A DNA stretch of 59,081 nucleotides from an uncultured Geobacter sp. Lineage in GTDB: Bacteria > Desulfobacterota > Desulfuromonadia > Geobacterales > Geobacteraceae. The notes under the pieces were generated by a model. It had not been told where the DNA came from. It did not search any database and worked only from the letters and a program-made list of their open reading frames with translations. The DNA is taken from NCBI GenBank assembly GCA_903915655.1, contig CAIWTU010000002.1, positions 1-59,081 of the forward strand. The letters are read 5' to 3'. Positions 1 through 9,582 of the stretch are shown piece by piece. Each line of letters begins with the position of its first letter. The stretch's first letter is position 1. The translations under genes and the position numbers were made by a program.

Positions 1-2
1 AG

Positions 3-137
3 GGCCTCAACAACAAAGCTAAATTGACTACGAAAAAAGCTTATGGCTTTAAAAGCTTTGATGTAATAAAACTTGCCTTATATCATACACTTGGGGGCCT
101 ACCTGAACCGGAGGTTACCCATGAATTTATCAGGTGA
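3..137 (+). mobile_element. 3' end of an ISL3-like transposase gene, cut by the window edge
   Basis: The plus-strand frame from base 3 reads 44 residues to a TGA at 135-137. It begins GLNNKAKLTTKKAYGF, contains ALYHTLGGLPEPEVTHEF and ends FIR. This is the C-terminal pattern I associate with ISL3-family DDE transposases (the xGLNNKxK block followed by YGF and ALYHTLG..PEP..TH). The start and catalytic residues lie outside the window. The stop codon overlaps the end of the minus-strand ATPase gene, whose protein similarity appears to end at about base 141. The element therefore probably truncated that gene. No clear terminal inverted repeat is visible between the transposase stop and the ATPase sequence, so the element end may itself be eroded. 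Confidence 0.65.
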
Positions 138-3027
138 AGCGGTCGTAAAGCCCCATGGCATCGAGCGGTCGGGAATCTATTCTTGCCAGTTCAGCCGCTG
201 CCAGCAGGTATTTGTGTCCGAAGTTGTCAGGGGAGTTCTCTGACCAGATGCGCAGTCGGGACATGATCCGCTCAACTTCCAGGTGCCAGACTTTTTGCTG
301 GGCTTCATTTCCCTTCGGATAGAGCGCCGTGAGAATCAGGAGACGCACAAAGCAGTGCTCGGGCCAGGGTAGGAGACCTTGGGTTCCAACAGTGTAGATC
401 AGAGGTTCCGTCTCCCCGGAAAGAGCCAGCGCACCCTCATGATCACCTAAAAACAGGAGTGAAAAGGTCTTGAGGATCTTGTAAATGCAGGAGACCTGTA
501 TATTGCGATGCTCCTCGACACGCTGGAGATACTCCGTTTCTGACCAGCGCCCCTCCGCCGCAGGGGGACCGTCTGACAATACTCTGAAGATCTCCACCCC
601 CCCCTCTAGCAGCTCTATGGCCCATTGGTTAAGTCGTGTCCGGCTGAAGGCAATGGACCGCTCCGACTCCCGCATCAGGGCGTCCAGAGGAACCCCCTGG
701 TAGAAACGGCAATACATGTTATGGCCAAAGGCATATGCTGCGTACTGCATATTGCCAGAATGCAGTCCAATCTCGCAGGCCTCCTTGTAATCCTGGCTGG
801 CGCGCCTGAGGTGCCAGAACCAGTGCCGGATCGAGCTCCCGATCATCAGATAAAAGACGCTCTGGTCAGTCGGCGAATGGAACGTGTCGCTCATGAGGCG
901 GGTCGCCAGCTCTCCGAACTCCCTTGCGACAGAGTAGTCGTCGTCCACCCACCCAAGCAGCCCGCCAAACGCCGTGTGACTGTAGCCTACCTGGGGAATG
1001 TTCCCGTAATTCAGGGTCAGGTTCACCACTTTCGGCACGATAACGCTCCAAAGCCGCTGGTCTGACCGGTAGCAGGGAGGGCCCATGGCGATCAGAGTTC
1101 TTGCCGCCGTCAGCATCCAGGGATCACTCATGACAGGGAGTTCTGCCAGCGAGGAGACCGAACGTCCTGCCAGCGCATGCCGAACCTGTGCAATCTCATC
1201 ATTACGGGCCACCTCGTACCGGTCCCCAGGGAGAGCAATACCGAGCACGGCCAGAGCCTGCCGACCAGCCGCAATGGCCTCCGGATACTTGGCCAGCAGG
1301 GTGTATTGTACGATTAGGATATTAAGGGCATCCGCCTTTTCAATAGCTGTGCGCGCATGTGCAGCTGCCTCCTGAACGCAGTTTTCAGCCTCGGCGCGAT
1401 CACCCTCGAGAAATTCACACTCCGCCCGCTCCTTGAAAAAGCGCATGGCAAGCTCGTGACGATCGCGCCAGAGTTGCCCACCCAATCCCGGCCTTTCCAG
1501 CAAGGATGCAGCGGCCCGATAAAACTGAAGCGCAGCTCGATAGGCACAGGCGACGTAGGCCTTGCGCGCTGCGGTTACGTTCAGTTCCAGGATCTTGATC
1601 TGCTCGAAAACATCCTCAACGAGAGCAGCCCCGGCGTTCAGGTTTCGTACTACCTCGAACAATCTTTCAGCCGGCTGTTCAGGTTGAAGTCTCGCGACCA
1701 TCAGTCTGCCGATTCTCAGCAGAAGAGAGGGGAGTTCCGCAGGCTCTATAAGCGTATAAGCTGCCTGCTGCACCGAATCATGCAGGAACCGGCATATTCC
1801 GGAATCTTCGGGATCTGCGCCGCTGACACCCGGCGGCAGGAGCAGACCTTTTGCCTGATCGGAGAAAAGGAGCGTATGGCACTCCACCTCCGTTCGTCCG
1901 CTGACGATCCCCAGGGTTTCGAGATCAAAGCGATTGCCGAGGCAGGCGGCCAGAGAGAAAAGATTCCGGCTCTCTCTGTCAAGGCTGCGAAGTTTATGGA
2001 GAAAGAGCTCGACCAGATTGCCTGGGAGCTCCGCTCCGCTGATGCTCTCTAGCTGCCAGTCCCACATGTTTCGGGAGAAGTTAAACCCGATCATATTCAT
2101 ACCCAGGAGCAGGGTGAGAATCGACCGCACAAAAAATGGATTCCCCCCGGTCCTGCCGTAGATGACTGTCGCCAACCCCTCAATGTTTGCCGCTGCCGGC
2201 TTCAGAGTGTCAGACAGAAACAGCCGCACATCATTGACTTTTAGATTTCTGACCGGAAGCACTTCAACTGGAACGCCCACTCCCCGCAGATCCTCCACCA
2301 TGGTGAAGAGAGGGTGGGAGGGGTCTACTTCGTTGTCGCGATAGGAAACTATCACGAGAAGGTAGCGCAGGAGAGTCCCGATTTCCAACCGCCGCAGCAG
2401 TTCAAAGGATGCGGCGTCCGCCCATTGCCAGTCATCAATGAACAGTACCACTGGATGTTCGGGGCGGCAGACTGCCTTGAGAAAGTTTTGAAAGAGACCG
2501 GCAAAGCGGTGCCTGGCCTCCTGCGGGGTGATATCGGTCAGGGAGTGCTGCTGCCCGAGGAGGGTCTCGAATTCCGGAACCAGTTCGAGCAGCAGCTGAC
2601 CCAGGTTACCGACGGCATCAAGAATATCGACCTGGGACCGTCTGCGTTGCTCCTCGTTGCCAGATTGGAGCTGACCGCAAAGGTCCAACAACGCATCCCG
2701 AACCCCGGAATAGGGAATACTCTGCTGGTATTGATCAAATTTGCCCTGGATAAAAAAGCCGTTCCTCTCCTGCACCGGAATCCGTAGCCATTGCACCAGA
2801 GTCGTCTTACCCACCCCGGAATACCCCGGCACCAGCAAAACTCCGCCATGCCCGCGCCCTATCCACTCGAACAATCTGAGCAAAGAGGCAATCTCGCTGT
2901 CACGGCCGTAAAGCCTCTTCGGAATCATCAGCATATCCATGACGCCCACCTTATTTCCGCTACCCGCAAGAACCTCTCCAGCCCGCCGGTGGAGTTCGAA
3001 CGCTTGTTCTGGCCATCCGTCCTCCAC
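130..3027 (-). CDS. AAA-type ATPase with helical repeats, missing kinase and output domains; probably IS-truncated
   Basis: A 965-residue protein of the large signalling ATPase family (PknK/multi-domain kinase type). The lead-in PKRLYGRDSEI precedes a P-loop GYSGVGKT (residues about 68-75), the family block GKFDQYQQSIPYSGVRDAL (about 95-113) and a Walker B-like VVLFIDDWQWAD (about 193-204). The remaining 600 residues are helical, TPR-like and Ala/Leu-rich. Family members usually carry an N-terminal Ser/Thr kinase and continue into GAF and histidine-kinase domains. Here there is no kinase, and the protein stops at LYDRFT beside the transposase tail, just before the point where the output domains normally begin. 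A GTG start at 3027 is used here; ATG codons at residues 30 and 32 (about 2940 and 2934) are alternatives. It could still make an ATPase, but loss of signalling output is likely. Confidence 0.75.
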   Translation of the reverse strand: MEDGWPEQAFELHRRAGEVLAGSGNKVGVMDMLMIPKRLYGRDSEIASLLRLFEWIGRGHGGVLLVPGYSGVGKTTLVQWLRIPVQERNGFFIQGKFDQYQQSIPYSGVRDALLDLCGQLQSGNEEQRRRSQVDILDAVGNLGQLLLELVPEFETLLGQQHSLTDITPQEARHRFAGLFQNFLKAVCRPEHPVVLFIDDWQWADAASFELLRRLEIGTLLRYLLVIVSYRDNEVDPSHPLFTMVEDLRGVGVPVEVLPVRNLKVNDVRLFLSDTLKPAAANIEGLATVIYGRTGGNPFFVRSILTLLLGMNMIGFNFSRNMWDWQLESISGAELPGNLVELFLHKLRSLDRESRNLFSLAACLGNRFDLETLGIVSGRTEVECHTLLFSDQAKGLLLPPGVSGADPEDSGICRFLHDSVQQAAYTLIEPAELPSLLLRIGRLMVARLQPEQPAERLFEVVRNLNAGAALVEDVFEQIKILELNVTAARKAYVACAYRAALQFYRAAASLLERPGLGGQLWRDRHELAMRFFKERAECEFLEGDRAEAENCVQEAAAHARTAIEKADALNILIVQYTLLAKYPEAIAAGRQALAVLGIALPGDRYEVARNDEIAQVRHALAGRSVSSLAELPVMSDPWMLTAARTLIAMGPPCYRSDQRLWSVIVPKVVNLTLNYGNIPQVGYSHTAFGGLLGWVDDDYSVAREFGELATRLMSDTFHSPTDQSVFYLMIGSSIRHWFWHLRRASQDYKEACEIGLHSGNMQYAAYAFGHNMYCRFYQGVPLDALMRESERSIAFSRTRLNQWAIELLEGGVEIFRVLSDGPPAAEGRWSETEYLQRVEEHRNIQVSCIYKILKTFSLLFLGDHEGALALSGETEPLIYTVGTQGLLPWPEHCFVRLLILTALYPKGNEAQQKVWHLEVERIMSRLRIWSENSPDNFGHKYLLAAAELARIDSRPLDAMGLYDRFT

Positions 3028-3506
3028 CCCCCCACACCCCGATTGCCCTGGCAGGACCCGCTACTTTCGACGCAGTTGACCCCCCCTTTTTTGCTTCCCG
3101 TCATACCGCCTCTCGCATACTGGTGGGCTGAACGAATCATGTAATTTTACTATCCCTCAAAGCAGATGTCAACGTGACCCCTCAACAGTAAGGGGAGATG
3201 GGAATATGTCGGGCAATGTCATGACCCACTACCAGCTTCAACCACCCACTGATACTTATAAGAGAGTCTGTATCCCCGGCAGTGCGAAAAAAATCGTTAT
3301 TACAAAAGAGCCTCAAAGTATTATACGCTTTTCAACTTCCCCGGACAAATAATTGTTGCGGGAATAAATAAGTAGTTTAAGATTCCTGGAGAGGGTCGTC
3401 GTTTCACGGATAGAGGATGGCCCCTCTCTGAACAGGATAATCAGGCAGCCAAACGGGATTGAAGCTGACTACCGGATAAATTGACAAGACGAAGGAGGAA
3501 AGCATT
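3028..3506. other. 479-bp divergent intergenic region
   Basis: Lies between the ATPase gene (minus) and elbB (plus). It holds the minus-strand promoter at 3144-3172. Short reading frames here have no recognisable protein character. The elbB side carries a strong Shine-Dalgarno (AAGGAGGAAAG) just before base 3507, but I see no convincing -35/-10 pair for elbB. Confidence 0.6.
3144..3172 (-). promoter_or_regulatory. Sigma-70-type promoter for the AAA ATPase gene
   Basis: On the minus strand TTGACA (3172-3167) and TAAAAT (3149-3144) are separated by exactly 17 bp. Predicted transcription would start near 3137, giving an untranslated leader of about 110 nt before the GTG at 3027. A perfect -35 box and a 5/6 -10 box with ideal spacing make this a strong sequence call. 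Confidence 0.6.
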
Positions 3507-4160
3507 ATGAAGAAAATCGGCGTGGTTTTATCTGGATGTGGCGTTCGCGATGGGAGTGAAATACACGAGGCAGTCTTTACCTTGCTTGCAATTGACAAAA
3601 ATGGCGCCGAATCGGTCTGCATGGCTCCTGATCTGGAGTTTAAGGAAGTTAACCACCTTACCATGCAGGAAACCGGCGCAAAGCGAAACGTGTTGCTGGA
3701 AGCAGCAAGGATTGCCCGCGGCAAGATCAAAGACATCAAAGTAGTCAAGGGGAGCGAACTGGACGCTTTAATATTTCCGGGTGGCTTTGGAGCGGCAAAA
3801 AACCTCTGCACCTGCGCGGAAAAGGGGGCTGATGCAACGGTTCACCCGGAAGTTGCGAGGCTGCTGAAAGAAATGGTCTCCGCCGGAAAGCCGATCGGGG
3901 CCATCTGCATAGCGCCCGCCCTGGTTGCGGTGGTTCTGGGCAAAGACTTTGCGCCGGAATTGACCATAGGAAATGACGCGGCAACCGCTGCGGAAATCTC
4001 CCGGACCGGCAGTCGCCATATCGACTGCCCGGCAACTGATTTTGTAGTAGATAAAAAAAACAGGATTGTGTCAACTCCGGCTTACATGCTGGCAGAAAGG
4101 ATTTCCGAAACCGCCGAAGGGATAGAAAAGCTGGTCAGGGAAGTTATCACCATGATCTGA
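3507..4160 (+). CDS. elbB: Isoprenoid biosynthesis glyoxalase ElbB
   Basis: A 217-residue DJ-1/PfpI-superfamily protein matching ElbB in length and pattern. The N-terminus is KKIGVVLSGCGVRDGSEIHEA, followed by the LIFPGGFGAAKNL loop (about 88-100) and the nucleophile elbow GAICIAPAL with Cys134. ElbB enzymes are glyoxalase-like and affect early isoprenoid synthesis; the physiological substrate is not settled. The start is fixed by the upstream AAGGAGG. The gene stands alone: it is divergent from the ATPase gene, followed by a clear terminator at 4271-4293, and convergent with dksA. Confidence 0.92.
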   Translation: MKKIGVVLSGCGVRDGSEIHEAVFTLLAIDKNGAESVCMAPDLEFKEVNHLTMQETGAKRNVLLEAARIARGKIKDIKVVKGSELDALIFPGGFGAAKNLCTCAEKGADATVHPEVARLLKEMVSAGKPIGAICIAPALVAVVLGKDFAPELTIGNDAATAAEISRTGSRHIDCPATDFVVDKKNRIVSTPAYMLAERISETAEGIEKLVREVITMI

Positions 4161-4270
4161 GACAGTTTTCGAATTCGAGACCGATATCTGTTGATGCGAT
4201 GGTTGCCAGCTGTCCACAACCCGCCACGCAGCCTGAAACAGGGGTAACCCTCTATGTTATCTCCCTCTTT

Positions 4271-4293
4271 GCGACCTTCGGGTCGCTTTTTTT
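4271..4293 (+). terminator. Intrinsic terminator of elbB
   Basis: GCGACC (4271-4276), a TTCG tetraloop and GGTCGC (4281-4286) form a perfect 6-bp hairpin, followed by seven T residues (4287-4293). It lies 110 bp after the elbB stop. Confidence 0.85.
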
Positions 4294-4331
4294 GGAAGGA
4301 TACCATCCTTATCCCCTCCATGAAAAACAGG

Positions 4332-4365
4332 AAAAGGGGCGCAGCCCGATGGCTACCCCCCTTTT
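4332..4365 (-). terminator. Imperfect hairpin downstream of dksA
   Basis: Outer arms AAAAGGGG (4332-4339) and CCCCTTTT (4358-4365) enclose an inner AGCC/GGCT pairing. It sits 22 bp past the dksA stop on the minus strand. Read on the minus strand, the T-run is inside the far arm and a second short T-run follows CCTG. This is a plausible but weak terminator. Confidence 0.4.
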
Positions 4366-4386
4366 GACAGGAACATAAAATTTGAC

Positions 4387-4806
4387 TCAGACCTCGTCTT
4401 CATCTCCAAAGGAGATCTCATTATAGACTCTTTCGTCATCCATGCGTTTGGTTTGTGCCTGCATTTTTTCTATATCGGATTTGCATTTTACACATTGTCG
4501 CGCGAAAGGGACCACCTTCAGCCTGCCGATCGGTATATCACACCCACACTCATCGCAAACCCCGTAATCCCCTTCTTCAAAGCGAAGCAGAGCCTCCTCG
4601 ATATTACGCAGCTTTTCCCTGTCACGATCACCGAGAAGGAGCCCAAGCTCACGATCACGCTCGCTGGAAGCCTGATCATATATATCACCGCTCGGTTCAC
4701 TGGCAGGTAGCTCGGAAGTGGATTTCAGCGACTTGTTGATCTCCTTGAGTGTCTCAGCTTTCATCTTGAGAAGGATGTTTTTTATTTCGTCTACCCGCTC
4801 TATCAT
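4387..4806 (-). CDS. dksA: RNA polymerase-binding transcription factor DksA
   Basis: A TraR/DksA-family protein of 139 residues starting MIERVDEIKN. DksA binds the RNA polymerase secondary channel and acts with ppGpp in the stringent response. The coiled-coil tip motif DxxDxA is present as DIYDQA. The C-terminal zinc finger has all four cysteines (CDECG and CVKC). An ATG at 4839 gives 11 more residues but lies only a few bases after the predicted transcription start and has no ribosome site. The ATG at 4806 follows CGGAG and is preferred. The gene is monocistronic, with its own promoter at 4853-4880. Confidence 0.93.
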   Translation of the reverse strand: MIERVDEIKNILLKMKAETLKEINKSLKSTSELPASEPSGDIYDQASSERDRELGLLLGDRDREKLRNIEEALLRFEEGDYGVCDECGCDIPIGRLKVVPFARQCVKCKSDIEKMQAQTKRMDDERVYNEISFGDEDEV

Positions 4807-4852
4807 CAAGTTAACTCCGTATTTTCTTGTATCTGGCATTTTGAGTTTCGAA

Positions 4853-4880
4853 ATAATATCGTAATCTGAATATTTGTCAA
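4853..4880 (-). promoter_or_regulatory. Sigma-70-type promoter of dksA
   Basis: Minus strand TTGACA (4880-4875), 16 bp, TATTAT (4858-4853). Transcription would start near 4846. This separates dksA from rimO although both are on the minus strand. Confidence 0.6.
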
Positions 4881-4903
4881 GAAAAAAGCCCGGCTCCTCC
4901 CCC

Positions 4904-6286
4904 CTACTGCAGCTCCGATAGTGGAACTATTTCACCAATCAGGTCGTAATCGGACGAGTCGGTAATCTTCAAGGTGACGATGTCACCTACCAGGGCATTT
5001 CCATCCGTGATATATACCTGACCATCAATGTCCGGGGCCTGCCGCGACGAACGACCTTTGAGGAGCAAATCCGTTTCATCACTTAAGCCTTCGACGATAA
5101 CCTGTTCAAGACTATTGATAAGGCGACGGTTTCGCTTGAACGATACGCGCGCCTGGACCTTCATGATCTTCTTGCCCCGCTCCCTCTTGATCCGTTCGGA
5201 TATCTGGTCGGGCAGCCCGGCAGCCGGCGTCCCATCCTCCCGGGAGTAGCCGAAGATACCAAGTCTGTCGAACTGGGCTTCTTCTACAAAATGAAGGAGT
5301 TTGCTGAAATCTTCTTCGGTTTCTCCGGGAAAGCCGACAATCAGGGAAGTGCGCAAAGCGATATCCGGAATCTCCGTTCGGAGCTTTGCAAGCAATTTAT
5401 GTATCTCCGAAGAAGTCCCTCGGCGCTTCATTGCGCAAAGGACCGGATCGCTGATGTGCTGCAACGGGATATCAAGGTATTTACATATCTTTTCCTCGGT
5501 CTTGATGAGCTGTATCAGGGGGTCGGTAATTCCATCCGGATAAACATAGAGGAGCCGAATCCACTGCAACCCCTCGATCTTGACCAGCTCCCGCAACAGA
5601 AGTTCCAGTGAAGTCTCCTCCGGGAGGTCCTTGCCGTAACTGGTTACATCCTGGGCCACGATATTGAGTTCTTTGACTCCTCCCGCAACCAGTCCACGAG
5701 CTTCCTCCATCAAGCGGGCCATGGGGCGGGAATGGTAAGGGCCTCGCAGGCTCGGTATCAGACAGTAGGAACAACAGTTCGAACACCCTTCGGCAATCTT
5801 CAGGTATGCCGAGTAGAGGGGCGTCGATTTCAGCCTAGGAAAGTTTTCATCATAGTCAAGATAAGGGTTGCCTATACAGTTCAGCTGCCCTGCAGTCTTC
5901 CGTTTTTCCTCAATAATTTCGGAAATCCGGGGGTAATCGCCGGTGCCGATGAATATGTCGACCTCCGGCAACTCCCTGCTCAGTTCATCCTTATATCGCT
6001 GCGGGAGACAACCGGTAACGATGAGCATGTTACAGCGGCCATCATGTTTCCTGTCGGCAAGATCCAGAATAGTATCAACACTTTCCTGTTTGGCCTCTTT
6101 GATGAAGGAGCAGGTATTTACGATAATAATATCCGCTTCTTTTTCATCAGTGGTAACTTCGTATCCGCTACGATCCAGAAAACCGAGCATCACTTCGGCA
6201 TCCACCAGATTTTTCGGACAGCCAAGACTTACCATGCTGACTTTTTCCCGTACTTTAACGTCCTCCAATTCCTTTCTCCTTTTCAC
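4904..6286 (-). CDS. rimO: Ribosomal protein S12 methylthiotransferase RimO
   Basis: A 460-residue radical SAM methylthiotransferase that adds a methylthio group to the conserved Asp of ribosomal protein S12. The N-terminal MTTase domain has its three Cys ligands in SLGCPKN, VNTCSF and VTGCLPQR. The radical SAM core carries [10 protein letters not shown] (CxxxCxxC). A C-terminal TRAM-like segment follows (roughly the last 65 residues). [10 protein letters not shown] and the overall length fit RimO rather than MiaB. It lies 41 bp downstream of the YajQ-family gene and is probably the last gene of the lolA-yajQ-rimO transcript. Confidence 0.94.
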   Translation of the reverse strand: MKRRKELEDVKVREKVSMVSLGCPKNLVDAEVMLGFLDRSGYEVTTDEKEADIIIVNTCSFIKEAKQESVDTILDLADRKHDGRCNMLIVTGCLPQRYKDELSRELPEVDIFIGTGDYPRISEIIEEKRKTAGQLNCIGNPYLDYDENFPRLKSTPLYSAYLKIAEGCSNCCSYCLIPSLRGPYHSRPMARLMEEARGLVAGGVKELNIVAQDVTSYGKDLPEETSLELLLRELVKIEGLQWIRLLYVYPDGITDPLIQLIKTEEKICKYLDIPLQHISDPVLCAMKRRGTSSEIHKLLAKLRTEIPDIALRTSLIVGFPGETEEDFSKLLHFVEEAQFDRLGIFGYSREDGTPAAGLPDQISERIKRERGKKIMKVQARVSFKRNRRLINSLEQVIVEGLSDETDLLLKGRSSRQAPDIDGQVYITDGNALVGDIVTLKITDSSDYDLIGEIVPLSELQ

Positions 6287-6327
6287 TTCCCATGCGGCTA
6301 CTCAAACAAGCTGACAGCTGACTTCAG

Positions 6328-6813
6328 TTATTGCCTGAAATTTTCGAATTGCATCTCTACAGCAAGATCCTTATTTTTCAGGAGCGCAATGATTTCCTGC
6401 AGATCATCAATATTCTTGCCGGTTACCCGCACCTGGTCCTCCTGAATCTGAGCCTGGACTTTAAGCTTGCTCTCTTTGATAAGGGCAATAATATCCTTCG
6501 CCTTTTCCTTCGCAATACCCTGCTGGATGGTTATGATCTGCCGAACCAATCCACCGGACGCCGGCTCAACCTTCCCATACTGCAGAGACTTCACAGGGAT
6601 CTTGCGTTTGATGAACTTTGACTGCAGAATCTCGATGATAGCTTTAAGCTTGTAATCGTCGTCTGCCAGAATTTTTATGCTCTCCTTCTCCTGGGTAATC
6701 TCACTTTTGGTTTTCTTGAAGTCGTAACGCTGGGCAATCTCTTTTATTGTCTGATTGACAGCATTGTCTACCTCCTGCATCTCTACCACTGAAACGATAT
6801 CAAATGACGGCAT
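6328..6813 (-). CDS. YajQ-family cyclic di-GMP/nucleotide-binding protein
   Basis: A 161-residue protein starting [15 protein letters not shown], with the family signatures [14 protein letters not shown] and [16 protein letters not shown]. YajQ proteins have two ferredoxin-like folds; members in other bacteria bind c-di-GMP or nucleic acid. An in-frame codon at 6858 would add 15 residues, but the ATG at 6813 has a good Shine-Dalgarno (AAAGGAG) and matches the family start. It sits between lolA and rimO with gaps of 49 and 41 bp. Confidence 0.92.
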   Translation of the reverse strand: MPSFDIVSVVEMQEVDNAVNQTIKEIAQRYDFKKTKSEITQEKESIKILADDDYKLKAIIEILQSKFIKRKIPVKSLQYGKVEPASGGLVRQIITIQQGIAKEKAKDIIALIKESKLKVQAQIQEDQVRVTGKNIDDLQEIIALLKNKDLAVEMQFENFRQ

Positions 6814-6862
6814 CAGAAACTCCTTTCCCTGAGCAATAGATGAACAAGTTAATTGCACTTTT

Positions 6863-7582
6863 TTATCTTTTTATGACATCGACTCCCGAAGGAATTTTGA
6901 AATTGAACAGGGCGCCGCTTATCCCCCGGTTTGTCTTTGCCCGGCTGAATTCGATTGCTGTCCTGTTGCCAAAAGGATCATAGACAACCGAGGAAATGAC
7001 GGGAAAGGGGTCCTCTACGCGGCCATCTTTGATAAATTGCTCGACGGCGCTGGCTGCAACCGTTATCTGAAGTTTGGCGATAACACGGTTTTGCTTCTTT
7101 GGTATCAATTCCAGGACAAAGTTGCCCTTTTTGTCCCGGCCAGTACCTGCAAAGCCGGCGGTGAAATCTTTACTGACATGATCCAGTCCTGTCAGGTAGT
7201 TGAGAGTAATTCCGTTTTGTGCATCGAACAGATTAGCAGCATCACTCACCAGGACCTGCCTGTTCTCCGGCATGTAGAACCATACCGCCTTGCCGTTGGA
7301 AACAATCTGCTGCCTCGGTTTTTCATAATTGAACCGGAACATGGCTGCCGCCCCGGACGGTTTTTTTATAAAGAGTGTCCCGGAACCGCGCTGCTCTTTT
7401 TTTATGGAGGCAATGGCGGTCCGTTGTGAAAAATCAGCTTGCAGATCATCCAGCAAAAGGTACCCCTGTTCGAGTGCAGTAACAACGTCCTTCAATCCTG
7501 CCTCGGCCCGGACTAACCCCGGCGCGACAGTGGTAAAAAGTAAGGCCCCGAAAAGGACCAATCTATATCCAACCCGTTTCAT
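6863..7582 (-). CDS. lolA: Outer-membrane lipoprotein carrier protein LolA
   Basis: A 239-residue periplasmic chaperone that takes lipoproteins from LolCDE to the outer membrane. The start [16 protein letters not shown] opens a signal peptide ending near LVRAEA. The LolA core is visible in [41 protein letters not shown] and YMPENRQV. The frame is open for 60 more codons upstream, but that stretch has no protein character, so the ATG at 7582 is used. It is probably the first gene of lolA-yajQ-rimO. Confidence 0.9.
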   Translation of the reverse strand: MKRVGYRLVLFGALLFTTVAPGLVRAEAGLKDVVTALEQGYLLLDDLQADFSQRTAIASIKKEQRGSGTLFIKKPSGAAAMFRFNYEKPRQQIVSNGKAVWFYMPENRQVLVSDAANLFDAQNGITLNYLTGLDHVSKDFTAGFAGTGRDKKGNFVLELIPKKQNRVIAKLQITVAASAVEQFIKDGRVEDPFPVISSVVYDPFGNRTAIEFSRAKTNRGISGALFNFKIPSGVDVIKR

Positions 7583-7833
7583 ACGTATTCGTCCTTTCCC
7601 ATGAAGGCAACTCATGGCGACTTTCAGTAAAGAGCATGTTGACTTGCTATCCCCCGGCGTTAACCTACGCCAACTGCAGTGAGTTGGAAAGACCCCATTT
7701 AGAAAAGGGGGAAGAGCGGTGATAGTGCCACAACTCTTTCCGGCAGGCAAACATTTTTCCAATTCTTTTCTATCTGGAAACCCCGGATAAAAAAACCGTC
7801 CCCGTACAAAACCCGGTTGGACCGTACCAGTTG

Positions 7834-9477
7834 CTACATTCCCAATGTATCCAGAATCATCACGACACTGCCATCGCCCAGGATGGCAAATCCGGCCACA
7901 ACTCTCAATTTTCCCAAGGGCCTCCCCAACGGTTTAATGAAGAGTTCCTGTTGACCAACAAAACGATCAACAATAATTCCAACTTTTTTCCCCCTCACCT
8001 CGGTAACCAGAACAGGAATGGTTTTGCCCGTAAAAGGCATGAACGGTTCGCCAACGATACGATTCAGACTTAAAAGGGGTATCTCTTCGTCCGCAAGGGA
8101 GAAAACCTTTTGTCTGCCGCAATTAGTTATGAGAAGGCGATCAAGCTCAAGGGTCCGATGAATCCTCATCACCGGGATTCCAACCGTCAGAGAAGAGCAG
8201 CCTACCAACAGGACGTGGATTATAGCAACCATCAGGGGAAGCCTGACAGTTATCCTGGTTCCCTTTCCAACCACCGAGTCAATCGACAGGTTCCCCCCCA
8301 GCGAGAGGACCGAAGACCTGACGATATCCATCCCGACGCCGCGTCCGGAAATATCCGTAACCTGCTTCGCCGTGGAAAACCCCGGTATGCAAGTCAACAT
8401 GAAAGCCTGCCGGGGGGAAATCGAGCCGCGCTCTTCCGGCTTGACGAGCTTTCTCGCAATGGCCGACTCAATCAACGCTGCCGGGTCCATCCCCCTGCCA
8501 TCGTCTTCTATCGCCAGGGCTACCTGATCCTTTTCCCTCCGGAGCTGCAGGGTAACCGTTCCAGCGGCAGGCTTACCCGAGGAAACCCTTGCCGATGCAG
8601 TCTCCAACCCGTGATCGACGGCGTTCCTCAGCAAATGGATCAGGGGGTCGGCAAGCGCTTCAAGTATCCCCCGGTCGAGTTCAATTTCGGTCCCCTCGAC
8701 AACAAAGAGCACTTCTTTGCCGCTTTTTTTTGCCAGGTCCCTGACCATCCTGGGGAAGCACTCTGCAATTGCCGCAAACGGCATAAGGCGAACCTTCATT
8801 ACCTCGCCATGCAGAATTTGCAGCAGACGGGAAAGTTGGGTAACCGATTCGGTAAGAGCGGCAGACCCGAGCCCACGCTCCAGCATGACAAGCCGGTGTT
8901 TATTGGTAATCAGCTCGCCGGTAACATTGATAAGACGATCGAGCAACTCCGTTTTAACCCTGACGGTCTGTCGAAATTCTCTCCGCTCCAGCATGACTCC
9001 GGAGTTGATCTTGTCAACAGAGTTCTCCTCCGATTCAACGTTTAGAGGGGTGTTCGAGAGCTGAGACCGAGCGGCGTAAAGATCACCCACCCTCTCTTTT
9101 GGCGCCACAAAACGGGAAAGCCTCCCAAGAATATCCTGGACGTCATAACTCCCCTCTCCATCCTTCTCCAGATCACGCAGCATCTCCTGGAGAATGTCTA
9201 CCCCTTCCAGCAGCAGATCAGCCACCTCTCCAGCAAATGTTACATCTCCCCTGCGAACCCCTTCCATCAGATCTTCCATCTTATGGGCAAGCTCCGACAT
9301 ATCGCTATAACCCATGGATGCAGCCATTCCTTTAATGGAATGGGCATAGCGAAAAAGGGAATCGACTTTCTCCTTATCTTCGGCGTTTATCTCAAGGGCA
9401 ACGATATGTTCATTCATACCGCGGACATGTTCCGTGGCTTCCGAGAGAAACAGCTCTTTGTATTGGGACATATCCAT
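7834..9477 (-). CDS. cheA: CheA-type chemotaxis histidine kinase lacking a P2 domain
   Basis: A 547-residue CheA. The Hpt (P1) domain has the phosphorylated His46 in HSIKG. The dimerisation helices include LLDRLINVTGELITNKHRL. The ATPase domain has HLLRNAVDHGLE (N box), DDGRGMD (G1) and GFSTAKQVTDISGRGVGMD (F/G2). A CheW-like P5 domain makes up about the last 140 residues. It is shorter than E. coli CheA because the CheY/CheB-docking P2 domain between Hpt and dimerisation helices is reduced to a linker of about 70 residues. It is the last gene of the cheR-mcp-cheW-cheA set. No cheY or cheB is present here. Confidence 0.92.
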   Translation of the reverse strand: MDMSQYKELFLSEATEHVRGMNEHIVALEINAEDKEKVDSLFRYAHSIKGMAASMGYSDMSELAHKMEDLMEGVRRGDVTFAGEVADLLLEGVDILQEMLRDLEKDGEGSYDVQDILGRLSRFVAPKERVGDLYAARSQLSNTPLNVESEENSVDKINSGVMLERREFRQTVRVKTELLDRLINVTGELITNKHRLVMLERGLGSAALTESVTQLSRLLQILHGEVMKVRLMPFAAIAECFPRMVRDLAKKSGKEVLFVVEGTEIELDRGILEALADPLIHLLRNAVDHGLETASARVSSGKPAAGTVTLQLRREKDQVALAIEDDGRGMDPAALIESAIARKLVKPEERGSISPRQAFMLTCIPGFSTAKQVTDISGRGVGMDIVRSSVLSLGGNLSIDSVVGKGTRITVRLPLMVAIIHVLLVGCSSLTVGIPVMRIHRTLELDRLLITNCGRQKVFSLADEEIPLLSLNRIVGEPFMPFTGKTIPVLVTEVRGKKVGIIVDRFVGQQELFIKPLGRPLGKLRVVAGFAILGDGSVVMILDTLGM

Positions 9478-9582
9478 AAATTATAACACTGGTCCATATA
9501 TGGGCCGGTTCCGCTTCGACCGATCTAGCAGGACGTTATTCCGTTTTTTTCTTTGCCGTATTTCAACAGAGGGAACGGCCCG

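Noticed and set aside
1357-2052. Plus-strand frame of 231 codons inside the ATPase gene region
   Set aside because: The opposite strand has clear ATPase motifs and uninterrupted reading across the region. The plus reading has no family character.
8110-9045. Long plus-strand open frame of 311 codons
   Set aside because: It lies fully opposite cheA, whose motifs are complete. The plus-strand translation is Arg/Gln/Pro-rich and has no ribosome site or family pattern.
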